Assembly: GCA_003510825.1 (NCBI GenBank)
Contig: DOKO01000474.1
Location: 1-32,494 of the forward strand
Source of the DNA: Stenotrophomonas sp.
Lineage (GTDB): Bacteria > Pseudomonadota > Gammaproteobacteria > Xanthomonadales > Xanthomonadaceae
Direction: 5' to 3'
DNA: 32,494 nt
Shown: piece after piece, positions 7,423 to 13,994 of the stretch
Numbering within the stretch: the first letter of the stretch is position 1
Layout of the letters: every line of letters starts with the position of its first letter
Position numbers and translations under genes: made by a program
Notes under the pieces: model-generated
What the model saw: only the letters and a program-made list of their open reading frames with translations
The model's database searches: none
What the model was told of the DNA's origin: nothing

Positions 7423-9630
7423 ATGTATCAGCCTTCCTCTGGCGCCCTGCGCCGGAACGCCCTCGCCTTGTCGCTCGCCTGCGCCGTCGCGCCGGCTTTT
7501 GCCCAGGACAGCGCGCCGACCACCACCGAACTGGACCGGGTGATGGTCACCCAGCGCACCGAGGGCTACCAGGTGTACGGCACCAACACCGCCACCAAGC
7601 TGCCGCTGACCCTGCGCGAAACCCCGCAGTCGCTGACCGTGTTCACCCGCCAGCGCATCGAGGATTTCAACCTCATCACCATTTCCGAGGTGCTGCAGCA
7701 GACCCCGGGCGTCACCATCCAGTCCTACGACAGCAACCGCACGCTGTTCAACGCGCGCGGCTTTGCCATCAACAACTTCATGTTCGATGGCATCCCCACC
7801 AACTACACCACCGGTGCGGGCGGCAATTCGATCCTCAGCGATACCTCCATCTACGAGCGCATCGAAGTGGTGCGCGGCGCCAGCGGCCTGGTCACCGGCT
7901 CGGGCAATCCGTCGGCCACGGTGAACATGGTGCGCAAGCGCCCGACCGAGACCTTCCAGGCCAGCACCAGCCTCAGCGCCGGTTCGTGGGACTACAAGCG
8001 TGCCGAAGTGGATGTCTCCGGCCCGCTCAGCAAGGGCGGCCGCGTGCGTGGTCGCTTCGTCGGCGCCTACACCGACAAGGAAAGCTGGGTGCGCTTCCAG
8101 CATGACAAGTCGCCCAGCCTGTACGGCGTCATCGAAGCCGACCTGACCGACAGCACCCGCCTGCGCGCCGGCATCGATTACCTGAAGACCGGCTCCGATG
8201 GCGGTGCGTGGAGCGCCTCGCCGCTGTACTTCCGCGACGGCACGCGTGCGCACATGCCGCGCTCCTACAGCGCCGCGGCGCGCTGGAACGAATGGAACCG
8301 CGAGAGCACCAACTACTTCGCCACCCTGGAACAGCAGCTCGGCGCCGGCTGGAGCGGCCGCCTGGCCTACAACCACCGCGCCACCGACACCGACTCGCTG
8401 CTGATGGCCGGCTCCAATACCGGCAACTGGGCCGATGCAGTGACCGGCCTGGGCCTGCGCATCGCCGACACGTATTCGGTGTCGGAGACGCGCGAGGATG
8501 CCTTCGACCTGTACGCCTCCGGCCCGTTCCAGCTGTTCGGCCGTTCGCATGAGCTGGTCGTGGGCATCAACCACTACGACCGCGACCTGGACACCATCCG
8601 CGCCGGCATCACCTCGCGCCCGTACAACGTCGCTGCCTTCCCCAGCATTTACGAGTGGGACGGCAACATCGGCAAGCCGACCACCTACAACTACGGCATT
8701 CCGTCGAACACGGTGAACACCACCGAGACCGGCTACTACGCCGCCGTGCGCCTGAACCCGATCGACCCGCTGAAGATCATCGCCGGTGCGCGTTATTCGG
8801 ATTACCGCACCACCACCGACAACTATGACGTCAACGGTGTGTTCACCAGCCGCAGCGCGCGCACCACCGCGCACGAACTGACCCCGTACGTGGGCGTGCT
8901 GTACGACCTCAGCAGCAGCATCACCGGCTTCGTCAGCTATTCCGACGTGTTCCAGGCCACCGCGCGCCGCGACATCAACAACCAGCTGCTCGACCCGACC
9001 ACCGGCGGCAACTACGAGTACGGCCTGAAGGGTGAATTCTTCGGCGGCCGCCTGTACACCTCGTTGAACGGCTTCTACATGAAGCAGGACAACGTGGCCG
9101 AGCTCGACCCGAACGGCGGCGAGATCAAGCTGCCCGATGGCAGCTCGCCCTACATCGCCAGCAAGGGCATCACGACCCAAGGCGGCGAGTTCGAAGTGTC
9201 CGGCTCGATCACCGACCACTGGAGCATGACCGGCGGCTACACCTACAGCTACAGCAGCAACCCCGATGGCAGCCGCTTCGCCAGCACCAGCCCCATGCAC
9301 CTGGCGCGCTTCAACACCACCTACAGCCACGGCCAGTGGACGGTCGGCGGCGGCTTCAGCGTGCAGAGCGAGATCTACCAGATGCAGCCGATCCCCACCG
9401 GCCGCTTCAATGCCAACGGCACCCCGGTCACCGCCACCGGCAGGATGAGCCAGGGCGGCTACGTGCTGTTCGACCTGATGGGCCGCTACCGCATCAACGA
9501 CAACCTGAGCGTGGGCGTGACGGTCACCAACCTGTTCGACAAGGTCTATTACCGCAACGTCGGCTTCTTCAACTCGGGCTACTGGGGCGAACCGCGCCGC
9601 GTGCTGTTCAACCTGCGCGCGAAGTTCTGA
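7423..9630 (+). CDS. TonB-dependent siderophore receptor (FhuE/FpvA-like)
   Basis: Outer-membrane beta-barrel receptor of 735 residues that would import a ferric siderophore using TonB energy. A signal peptide ends near AFA-27. A TonB-box-like ELDRVMVT follows, then the plug domain: KLPLTLRETPQSLTVFTRQRIED, the TPGVTIQSYDSNR segment, FMFDGIPTNY and YERIEVVRGASGLVTGSGNPSATVNMVRKRP. This wording is typical of the FhuE/FpvA siderophore subfamily. There is no N-terminal signalling domain of the FecA/FpvA type. The barrel ends with a classical terminal strand, NLRAKF, whose last residue is Phe, and VTNLFDKVYYRNVGF precedes it. GAGG at 7412-7415 serves as ribosome binding site. I found no obvious Fur box in the 21-base gap, so regulation may act upstream of the preceding gene. 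The particular siderophore cannot be read from sequence. Confidence 0.92.
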   Translation: MYQPSSGALRRNALALSLACAVAPAFAQDSAPTTTELDRVMVTQRTEGYQVYGTNTATKLPLTLRETPQSLTVFTRQRIEDFNLITISEVLQQTPGVTIQSYDSNRTLFNARGFAINNFMFDGIPTNYTTGAGGNSILSDTSIYERIEVVRGASGLVTGSGNPSATVNMVRKRPTETFQASTSLSAGSWDYKRAEVDVSGPLSKGGRVRGRFVGAYTDKESWVRFQHDKSPSLYGVIEADLTDSTRLRAGIDYLKTGSDGGAWSASPLYFRDGTRAHMPRSYSAAARWNEWNRESTNYFATLEQQLGAGWSGRLAYNHRATDTDSLLMAGSNTGNWADAVTGLGLRIADTYSVSETREDAFDLYASGPFQLFGRSHELVVGINHYDRDLDTIRAGITSRPYNVAAFPSIYEWDGNIGKPTTYNYGIPSNTVNTTETGYYAAVRLNPIDPLKIIAGARYSDYRTTTDNYDVNGVFTSRSARTTAHELTPYVGVLYDLSSSITGFVSYSDVFQATARRDINNQLLDPTTGGNYEYGLKGEFFGGRLYTSLNGFYMKQDNVAELDPNGGEIKLPDGSSPYIASKGITTQGGEFEVSGSITDHWSMTGGYTYSYSSNPDGSRFASTSPMHLARFNTTYSHGQWTVGGGFSVQSEIYQMQPIPTGRFNANGTPVTATGRMSQGGYVLFDLMGRYRINDNLSVGVTVTNLFDKVYYRNVGFFNSGYWGEPRRVLFNLRAKF

Positions 9631-9720
9631 GGTCGCCACGCGGCGTCGGGCACCCGATTCCGCACAGTGACCCCCACCTTCGGCGCATGCTGCCAGGGCC
9701 GGCAACGGCGTAGCATCAAG

Positions 9721-9746
9721 GGCGGGCCTTCGGGCCCGCCTTTTTT
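9721..9746 (+). terminator. Rho-independent terminator with TTCG loop
   Basis: A perfect eight-base stem, GGCGGGCC / GGCCCGCC, closes a TTCG loop and is followed directly by six T's. This is a textbook intrinsic terminator, about 90 bases past the receptor stop codon and just upstream of the phosphatase start. It also shows that the phosphatase frame does not extend upstream of its ATG at 9769. Confidence 0.92.
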
Positions 9747-9768
9747 GTTGCCCGCCGAGGACCCCACC

Positions 9769-10896
9769 ATGCTGCACCGCCGCCTGCTCCACCCTGCCCT
9801 GCTGCTGTTGCCGCTGGCCCTGCTGGGCGCGCCGTCGCTGCAGGCACGCGAGGTGGCCGCACCGGCCGAGCATGTCGACGCCGATGGTCCCTACGTGTTC
9901 CGCGTCGGCGACCAGCTGCGGGCGAAGTGGATCTGCGGCGACCAGGTGCAGATGCGCACCCTCCCGGCCGCTGCCGAAGGCACCGATTTCACCCCGCAGT
10001 GCGGCTACGCCCACAGCGTGCACGTGCTGCCGCCGGTGGCGCCCTCGGTGTCGGTGCTGCCGGCCACGCCGCGCATCGTTGCGGTGTCCGACATCCATGG
10101 CCAGTACGGCCTGCTGGTGCGGCTGCTGCGCGCCAACAAGGTGATCGACGCGCAGGACCAGTGGGCGCTGGGCAAGGACACCCTGGTGATCGCCGGCGAT
10201 GTGTTCGACCGTGGCCCGCAGGTGACCGAGGCGTTCTGGCTGCTGTACGGGCTGCAGCAGCAGGCCGCAGCGGCCGGCGGCGCGGTGCACTTCGTGCTCG
10301 GCAACCACGAAACCATGGTGCTCTACGACGACCTGCGCTACGTCAATCCCAAGTACCTGCGCAGCGCCCAGCTGCTGGGCCGCAGCTACCCACAGCTGTA
10401 CGCGGGCGATTCGGTGATCGGCCAGTGGCTGCGCACCCGCCCGGTGTTGCTGAAGATCGGTGACACCCTGTTCCTGCATGGCGGCATTTCCCCCGAGGCG
10501 GTGCAGCTGGCGCTGGACCCGGCCACCACCAATGCCGCCTACCAGGCCTCGCTGGGCACGCCCAAGGCCGAGGTGAAGGCAGACCCGGCCACCGCGCCGC
10601 TGTACGACGGCAAGACCAGCCCGATCTGGTACCGCGGCTACTTTGATGGCCAGCTGGACAGCAGCGGCGTGCAGGCCGTGCTCGACCAGCTGCACCTGAA
10701 GCGCATCGTGGTCGGCCATACCTCGATGCCGCACGTCAGCACCTTCCATGGTGGGCGCGTGATCGCCATCGACAGCAGCATCAAGAACGGCGAGAACGGC
10801 GAGCTGCTGTTCATCGAGAACGGCACGCTCAGCCGCGGCCTGCTGGACGGTACGCGCGTACCGCTGGCCGAAGGCGTGCCCGGCGTGGATGGCTGA
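9769..10896 (+). CDS. Secreted metallophosphatase of the PPP/calcineurin-like superfamily
   Basis: A 375-residue exported phosphatase. A signal peptide spans about residues 1-26 (cleavage after SLQA). The two-metal phosphoesterase signature is complete: SDIHG with D108 and H110, AGDVFDRG with D143, GNHE at 177-180, a later LHGG, and VGHT. The GDxxDRG/GNHE form resembles PPP-family protein phosphatases, especially the Shewanella-like type, more than phosphodiesterases. The region before the first motif (residues 27-100) has two cysteines and no recognised fold. The ATG at 9769 is preceded by GAGG at 9757-9760. The gene is flanked by an intrinsic terminator and by an inverted repeat pair. Natural substrate, protein or small phosphoester, is unknown; the location should be periplasmic. 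Confidence 0.87.
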   Translation: MLHRRLLHPALLLLPLALLGAPSLQAREVAAPAEHVDADGPYVFRVGDQLRAKWICGDQVQMRTLPAAAEGTDFTPQCGYAHSVHVLPPVAPSVSVLPATPRIVAVSDIHGQYGLLVRLLRANKVIDAQDQWALGKDTLVIAGDVFDRGPQVTEAFWLLYGLQQQAAAAGGAVHFVLGNHETMVLYDDLRYVNPKYLRSAQLLGRSYPQLYAGDSVIGQWLRTRPVLLKIGDTLFLHGGISPEAVQLALDPATTNAAYQASLGTPKAEVKADPATAPLYDGKTSPIWYRGYFDGQLDSSGVQAVLDQLHLKRIVVGHTSMPHVSTFHGGRVIAIDSSIKNGENGELLFIENGTLSRGLLDGTRVPLAEGVPGVDG

Positions 10897-10927
10897 CTCC
10901 AAGCAAGCTCGACCGCCGCTGGCCTTG

Positions 10928-10985
10928 GTAGAGTCGAGCTTGCTCGACTGCTTTTGATCGGAAAGTCGAGCAAGCTCGACTCTAC
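10928..10985. repeat. Inverted pair of SMAG-like elements
   Basis: GTAG at 10928-10931 leads a unit with stem AGTCGAGC-TT-GCTCGACT. A second unit at 10963-10985 is its reverse complement and ends CTAC. The two palindromes therefore face each other and could also fold into one hairpin of more than 20 base pairs. A degenerate fragment (AAGCAAGCTCGACCG) lies just before, at about 10901-10915. The pair sits between the phosphatase gene and the VOC gene and may stop or stabilise the upstream transcript. Confidence 0.75.
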
Positions 10986-11003
10986 CCATCAGGAACCGCC
11001 GCC

Positions 11004-11363
11004 ATGTCCCAGACTGTCATTCCGCAGCTGCGCATGCTGCACGCCGACACCACCCTGCCGTTCTACGTGCAGGGCCTGGGCTTCGCCGTCGACTGGGAGC
11101 ATCGCTTCGGCGCGGGCATGCCGCTGTTCGCCCAGCTCACCCGCGAGGGCCAGACCCTGTTCCTCAGCGAGCATGCCGGCGACTGCCAGCCCGGCGGCGC
11201 GGTGTACTTCAAGGTCGATGACGTGGACGCGGTGTTCCGCGCCTTCAGCGCCGCCGGCGTGCCCATCCCGCAGCCGCCGCACGATACCGACTGGGGTACC
11301 CGCGAGATGCTGCTGTTGGACCCGGACGGCAACCGCCTGCGCTTTGCCACCCACAGCGACTGA
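11004..11363 (+). CDS. VOC-superfamily protein (glyoxalase/bleomycin-resistance-like)
   Basis: A 119-residue single-module protein of the vicinal oxygen chelate superfamily. It has the expected beta-alpha-beta-beta-beta pattern: PQLRMLHADTTLPFYVQGLGF at the start, LFLSEH in the middle, VYFKVDDVDAVFRAFSAAGV, and the end motif LLLDPDGNRLRF. The length and the absence of a second module match BRP/dioxygenase-like members that act as dimers. AGGAA at 10991-10995 precedes the ATG. The function could be resistance by binding, lyase or isomerase activity; the sequence does not tell. It lies 67 bases upstream of the ParD-like gene, but the operator palindrome in that gap argues for separate control. 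Confidence 0.85.
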   Translation: MSQTVIPQLRMLHADTTLPFYVQGLGFAVDWEHRFGAGMPLFAQLTREGQTLFLSEHAGDCQPGGAVYFKVDDVDAVFRAFSAAGVPIPQPPHDTDWGTREMLLLDPDGNRLRFATHSD

Positions 11364-11384
11364 ACGGCGCGGACTTGAGTGGAC

Positions 11385-11410
11385 TATATGAACCGTATAC
11401 GCTTCATATA
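11385..11410. promoter_or_regulatory. 26-bp near-perfect palindrome, probable operator of the ParD-like/map pair
   Basis: Arms TATATGAA (11385-11392) and TTCATATA (11403-11410) flank CGTATACG (11394-11401), itself a palindrome; the only mismatch is C/C at 11393/11402. The AT-rich site stands out in GC-rich DNA and lies 20 bases before the ParD-like start. A -35-like TTGAGT at 11375-11380 would place the -10 (TATACG or TACGCT) inside the palindrome, so binding would block transcription. A ribbon-helix-helix protein such as the downstream gene product is the natural candidate ligand. Confidence 0.7.
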
Positions 11411-11430
11411 TCCCCTCTCGAGAGTCCGCC

Positions 11431-11643
11431 ATGGGCATCGTCAACATCGATGACACCCTGCACGACCAGCTGCGTCGTGCCTGCACCGTCTCCAGCCGCT
11501 CGATCAACGCCCAGGCCAACTTCTGGATCCGGGTCGGCATGCTGTGCGAACTGAACCCGACCCTGAGCTTCCAGGACATCGTCGCCAGCGAACTGCGCGC
11601 GGCCGGCGTGCAGCCGCCGCTGCTGGCCCCCGGGCAGGCCTGA
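11431..11643 (+). CDS. ParD-like ribbon-helix-helix family protein
   Basis: A 70-residue protein starting MGIVNIDDTLHDQLRRACTV, with SRSINAQANFWIRVGML next. This beta-strand, helix, helix arrangement matches the ParD-like family (small RHH DNA-binding proteins related to ParD antitoxins). Its second half (NPTLSFQDIVASELRAAGV) would be the partner-binding or tail segment. No ParE/RelE toxin gene follows; instead a methionine aminopeptidase starts four bases after the stop, indicating co-translation. The upstream palindrome suggests autoregulation. The family assignment rests on remembered resemblance and could be wrong in detail, but a small DNA-binding protein is likely. Confidence 0.78.
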   Translation: MGIVNIDDTLHDQLRRACTVSSRSINAQANFWIRVGMLCELNPTLSFQDIVASELRAAGVQPPLLAPGQA

Positions 11644-11647
11644 GCCG

Positions 11648-12436
11648 ATGGCCATGGTCAAGCGCCCCGACGAGATCGCGCTGATGGCCGAGTCCGGGCG
11701 CCTGCTCGCGCAGGTGTTTGCCGCACTCGACGCCCTGCCGCTGGAAGGCCGCAGCACGATGGACATCAACGACTTCGTCGAGCGGATGATCGTCGACGAA
11801 CTGCACGCGCGGCCGGCCAGCAAGGGCCAATACGGTTTCCCGTACGTGCTCAACACCTCCATCGACAACGTCATCTGCCACGGCGTGCCCAGCCATGAGG
11901 ACGTGCTGCGCAGCGGGCAGATCGTCAACCTCGACATCACCCTGGAAAAGAACGGCTACATCGCCGATTCCAGCACTACCTACCTGGTGGGCGAGGTCGA
12001 CTACGCCGCGCGCAAGCTGGTGACCGTGGCCTACCAGGCCATGTGGAAGGGCATTGCCGCGGTGCGCCCCGGCGCGCGCCTGGGCGACATCGGCCACGCC
12101 ATCGCCCGCCATGCACGCAGCCATGGCTACAGCGTGGTGAAGGAATACTGCGGCCACGGCATCGGCCAGGAAATGCACGAGGACCCGCAGATCCTGCATT
12201 ACGGCCATGCCGGCACCGGCCTGGAACTGCAGGAAGGCATGGTGTTCACCATCGAACCGATGCTCAACCAGGGCAAGCCGGCCATCCGCCAGCTGCCGGA
12301 CGAATGGCCGGTGTACACGCGCGACGGCAAGCTGTCGGCGCAGTTCGAGCACACCGTGGCGGTAACCGCGCAGGGCGTGCGCGTGCTGACCCTGCGCCCG
12401 GACGAAACGCCGCTGTGCGCGATTGACGTGGCCTAG
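11648..12436 (+). CDS. map: Type I methionine aminopeptidase
   Basis: It removes the initiator methionine from new proteins. The 262 residues carry all five metal ligands at positions shifted by one from E. coli: D96, D107, H170, E203 and E234. The substrate-site histidines H78 and H177 are also present. Motifs include NVICHGVPS, NLDIT, GHGIGQEMHEDP, TIEPM and FEHT. It lacks the N-terminal zinc-finger extension of some family members. The start is ATG at 11648, with a second ATG at 11654. It lies four bases after the ParD-like stop. In this family of bacteria the housekeeping map is expected beside rpsB (established knowledge), so this copy is likely an additional one. Its TAG stop shares a CTAG tetranucleotide with the convergent gene. 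Confidence 0.93.
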   Translation: MAMVKRPDEIALMAESGRLLAQVFAALDALPLEGRSTMDINDFVERMIVDELHARPASKGQYGFPYVLNTSIDNVICHGVPSHEDVLRSGQIVNLDITLEKNGYIADSSTTYLVGEVDYAARKLVTVAYQAMWKGIAAVRPGARLGDIGHAIARHARSHGYSVVKEYCGHGIGQEMHEDPQILHYGHAGTGLELQEGMVFTIEPMLNQGKPAIRQLPDEWPVYTRDGKLSAQFEHTVAVTAQGVRVLTLRPDETPLCAIDVA

Positions 12437-13092
12437 AGCATCCGCTGCTGCAGCGCCTGCGGCTGCGCGCGCCGCGCTGCCAGCGGTTCCCGCACGCGCT
12501 GTGCCACGTAGCCCACGCTGGCCGCCAGGATGAAGGTATAGCCCAGCAGCTCGGTGGTTTCCTCGATGGTGTTCTTGAACACGCGGATGTACTGATCGCC
12601 GAGCAGGCCCGACCACAGCGAGGTCATGCCGATCAATCGCGAGTACACCAGCAGCAGCACCAGGCCGATGGTCATCACCGTGCCGGCGCGCGAGGTCAGG
12701 AACCGCAGCAGCCCCTGCAATGAGCTGCGCCAGTCACGGCTGGCCCAGCCCAGCGAACCCGCCACCATCACCGCGACGGGATACTTCCAGAATCCGTGTG
12801 CGATCAGATCCAGCGCTTCATCCATCTCGCGCAGGAACATGCAGGCAAACAGCGCTGCGGCGAGCACGGCAAAGCGGCGATCGTCAGCGCGACGCACGGC
12901 CAGACGCACGAAGGCGGCGACACTCGCCGCGAGGAAGCCTTCCTGGGTCAGCTCGACCAGCGACCACTCGCCCACCGCATCGCCCAGCCAATGGATATCC
13001 AGCCAGGCCAGTGCCGGCGGAATGGCCATCATCAGGCCGAACAGGAACGTGCGGCCGAGATGGGCCAGGAGGAGTTGCAGGTTGTCTTTCAT
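12433..13092 (-). CDS. Polytopic inner-membrane protein of unknown function
   Basis: I do not recognise this 219-residue protein. It has about six hydrophobic segments: residues 12-31, 48-66, 72-87, 102-116, 135-153 and 180-198. A charged motif, REMDEALDLIAHGFWKYP, falls between the third and fourth segments. Another polar stretch (FKNTIEETTELLGY) lies before the last segment, and the tail is basic and Gln-rich. No transporter signature is visible. It ends against map with a four-base overlap of stop codons. The ATG at 13092 is the first after a 176-base gap. On the minus strand a GATAAT at 13195-13200, with TTTTCG 17 bases upstream, is a possible promoter. Confidence 0.7.
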   Translation of the reverse strand: MKDNLQLLLAHLGRTFLFGLMMAIPPALAWLDIHWLGDAVGEWSLVELTQEGFLAASVAAFVRLAVRRADDRRFAVLAAALFACMFLREMDEALDLIAHGFWKYPVAVMVAGSLGWASRDWRSSLQGLLRFLTSRAGTVMTIGLVLLLVYSRLIGMTSLWSGLLGDQYIRVFKNTIEETTELLGYTFILAASVGYVAQRVREPLAARRAQPQALQQRML

Positions 13093-13268
13093 GGAACACC
13101 GATGCCGCCCAATGGACGGATGTACTGCGAGAACGAAGGCGACCCGGGGGCTGCCGGACTACGGCATGCGCGGCGGGGTCGCAGCGGGGGCGGCATTATC
13201 GGTGCTGGGCGTGCGGTCGAAAACCGCATCAGTGGAACAAAGACACAACATGCGCGCAGCGCAGTCAT

Positions 13269-13904
13269 TCATGGCGACAGCGGGCGCAGCAGCAGCAACA
13301 ACGCCAGGCTCGCCATGAACAGCGCGATGCCTGCATCCAGAACGCGCCACGCGTTCGGATTGCGGAACAGTGGCTGCAGCAGCCGCGCGCTGTAGCCCAG
13401 CGCGCAGAACCACAACACGCTGGCCACGCAGGCACCACCGGCGAACGCCCAGCGCAGCTCGCCGGGATAGCGCGTGGACAGGCTGCCCAGCAGCACCACC
13501 GTATCCAGATAGACGTGCGGGTTGAGCAGGGTGAAGGCCAGGCAGGCCAGCAGCACCTGACGCCGGTTGCCGCCCTCGCTGCTGGCGGCCGCCAATGCAC
13601 TGCCGCCGCGCCACGCGCGCAGGCCGGCCTGCAACCCGTACCAGCCAAGGAACGCCGCACCGCCGAAGCGCAGCACCTGCAGCAGCAGCGGCCACTGCAG
13701 CACCAGGGCGCCCATGCCGCCCACCCCGGCCAGGATCAACGCGATGTCCGCGCCCATGCAGGCCAGCACCACCATGCCCACATGGCGGCGCTGCAGCCCC
13801 TGCCGCAGGACGAAGGCATTCTGCGCGCCGATGGCGATGATCAGGCCGGCGCCTGCAAACAGGCCGGCCAGGGCCGCGGTAATCCACATGAGTACTGCCA
13901 TCAC
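13269..13904 (-). CDS. argO: LysE/ArgO-family basic amino-acid exporter
   Basis: An inner-membrane exporter of 211 residues, the same length as E. coli ArgO, which exports arginine (and canavanine); LysE relatives also export lysine. Hallmarks are IAIGAQNAFVLRQG near the N-terminus and LNPHVYLDTVVLLGS in the middle, both close to E. coli ArgO. About six hydrophobic segments fit the family topology. A second in-frame ATG follows the first directly. It is divergent from argP across 90 bases that contain a LysR-type site, the classic arrangement for ArgP control of its exporter. Whether arginine, lysine or both are exported is inference. Confidence 0.88.
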   Translation of the reverse strand: MMAVLMWITAALAGLFAGAGLIIAIGAQNAFVLRQGLQRRHVGMVVLACMGADIALILAGVGGMGALVLQWPLLLQVLRFGGAAFLGWYGLQAGLRAWRGGSALAAASSEGGNRRQVLLACLAFTLLNPHVYLDTVVLLGSLSTRYPGELRWAFAGGACVASVLWFCALGYSARLLQPLFRNPNAWRVLDAGIALFMASLALLLLLRPLSP

Positions 13905-13953
13905 ATCGGAAAGGACGCGCAGGGTGGCGCCGGCGGCCGGTTAAGGCCAGCTG

Positions 13954-13980
13954 GTTTTTCTTTATCCTGTGCAGAAAAAC
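13954..13980. promoter_or_regulatory. LysR-type T-N11-A operator between argO and argP
   Basis: Arms GTTTTTCT (13954-13961) and AGAAAAAC (13973-13980) are perfect eight-base inverted repeats separated by exactly 11 bases, the T-N11-A form recognised by LysR-type regulators. It lies 15 bases before the argP start codon and about 50 bases from argO. ArgP binding here could repress its own gene and activate argO. Confidence 0.78.
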
Positions 13981-13994
13981 TGAAGAGGCCCGGC

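Noticed and set aside
7390..10989. 1199-codon open frame on the minus strand, antisense to the siderophore receptor and phosphatase genes
   Set aside because: It has low-complexity His/Gln/Val/Gly composition typical of the antisense of GC-rich coding sequence and no domain, and the plus strand carries two clear genes and a terminator.
12720..13994. Upstream extension of the argP frame
   Set aside because: It runs antisense through argO and the membrane-protein gene and across the operator; ATG 13995 has a good ribosome binding site.
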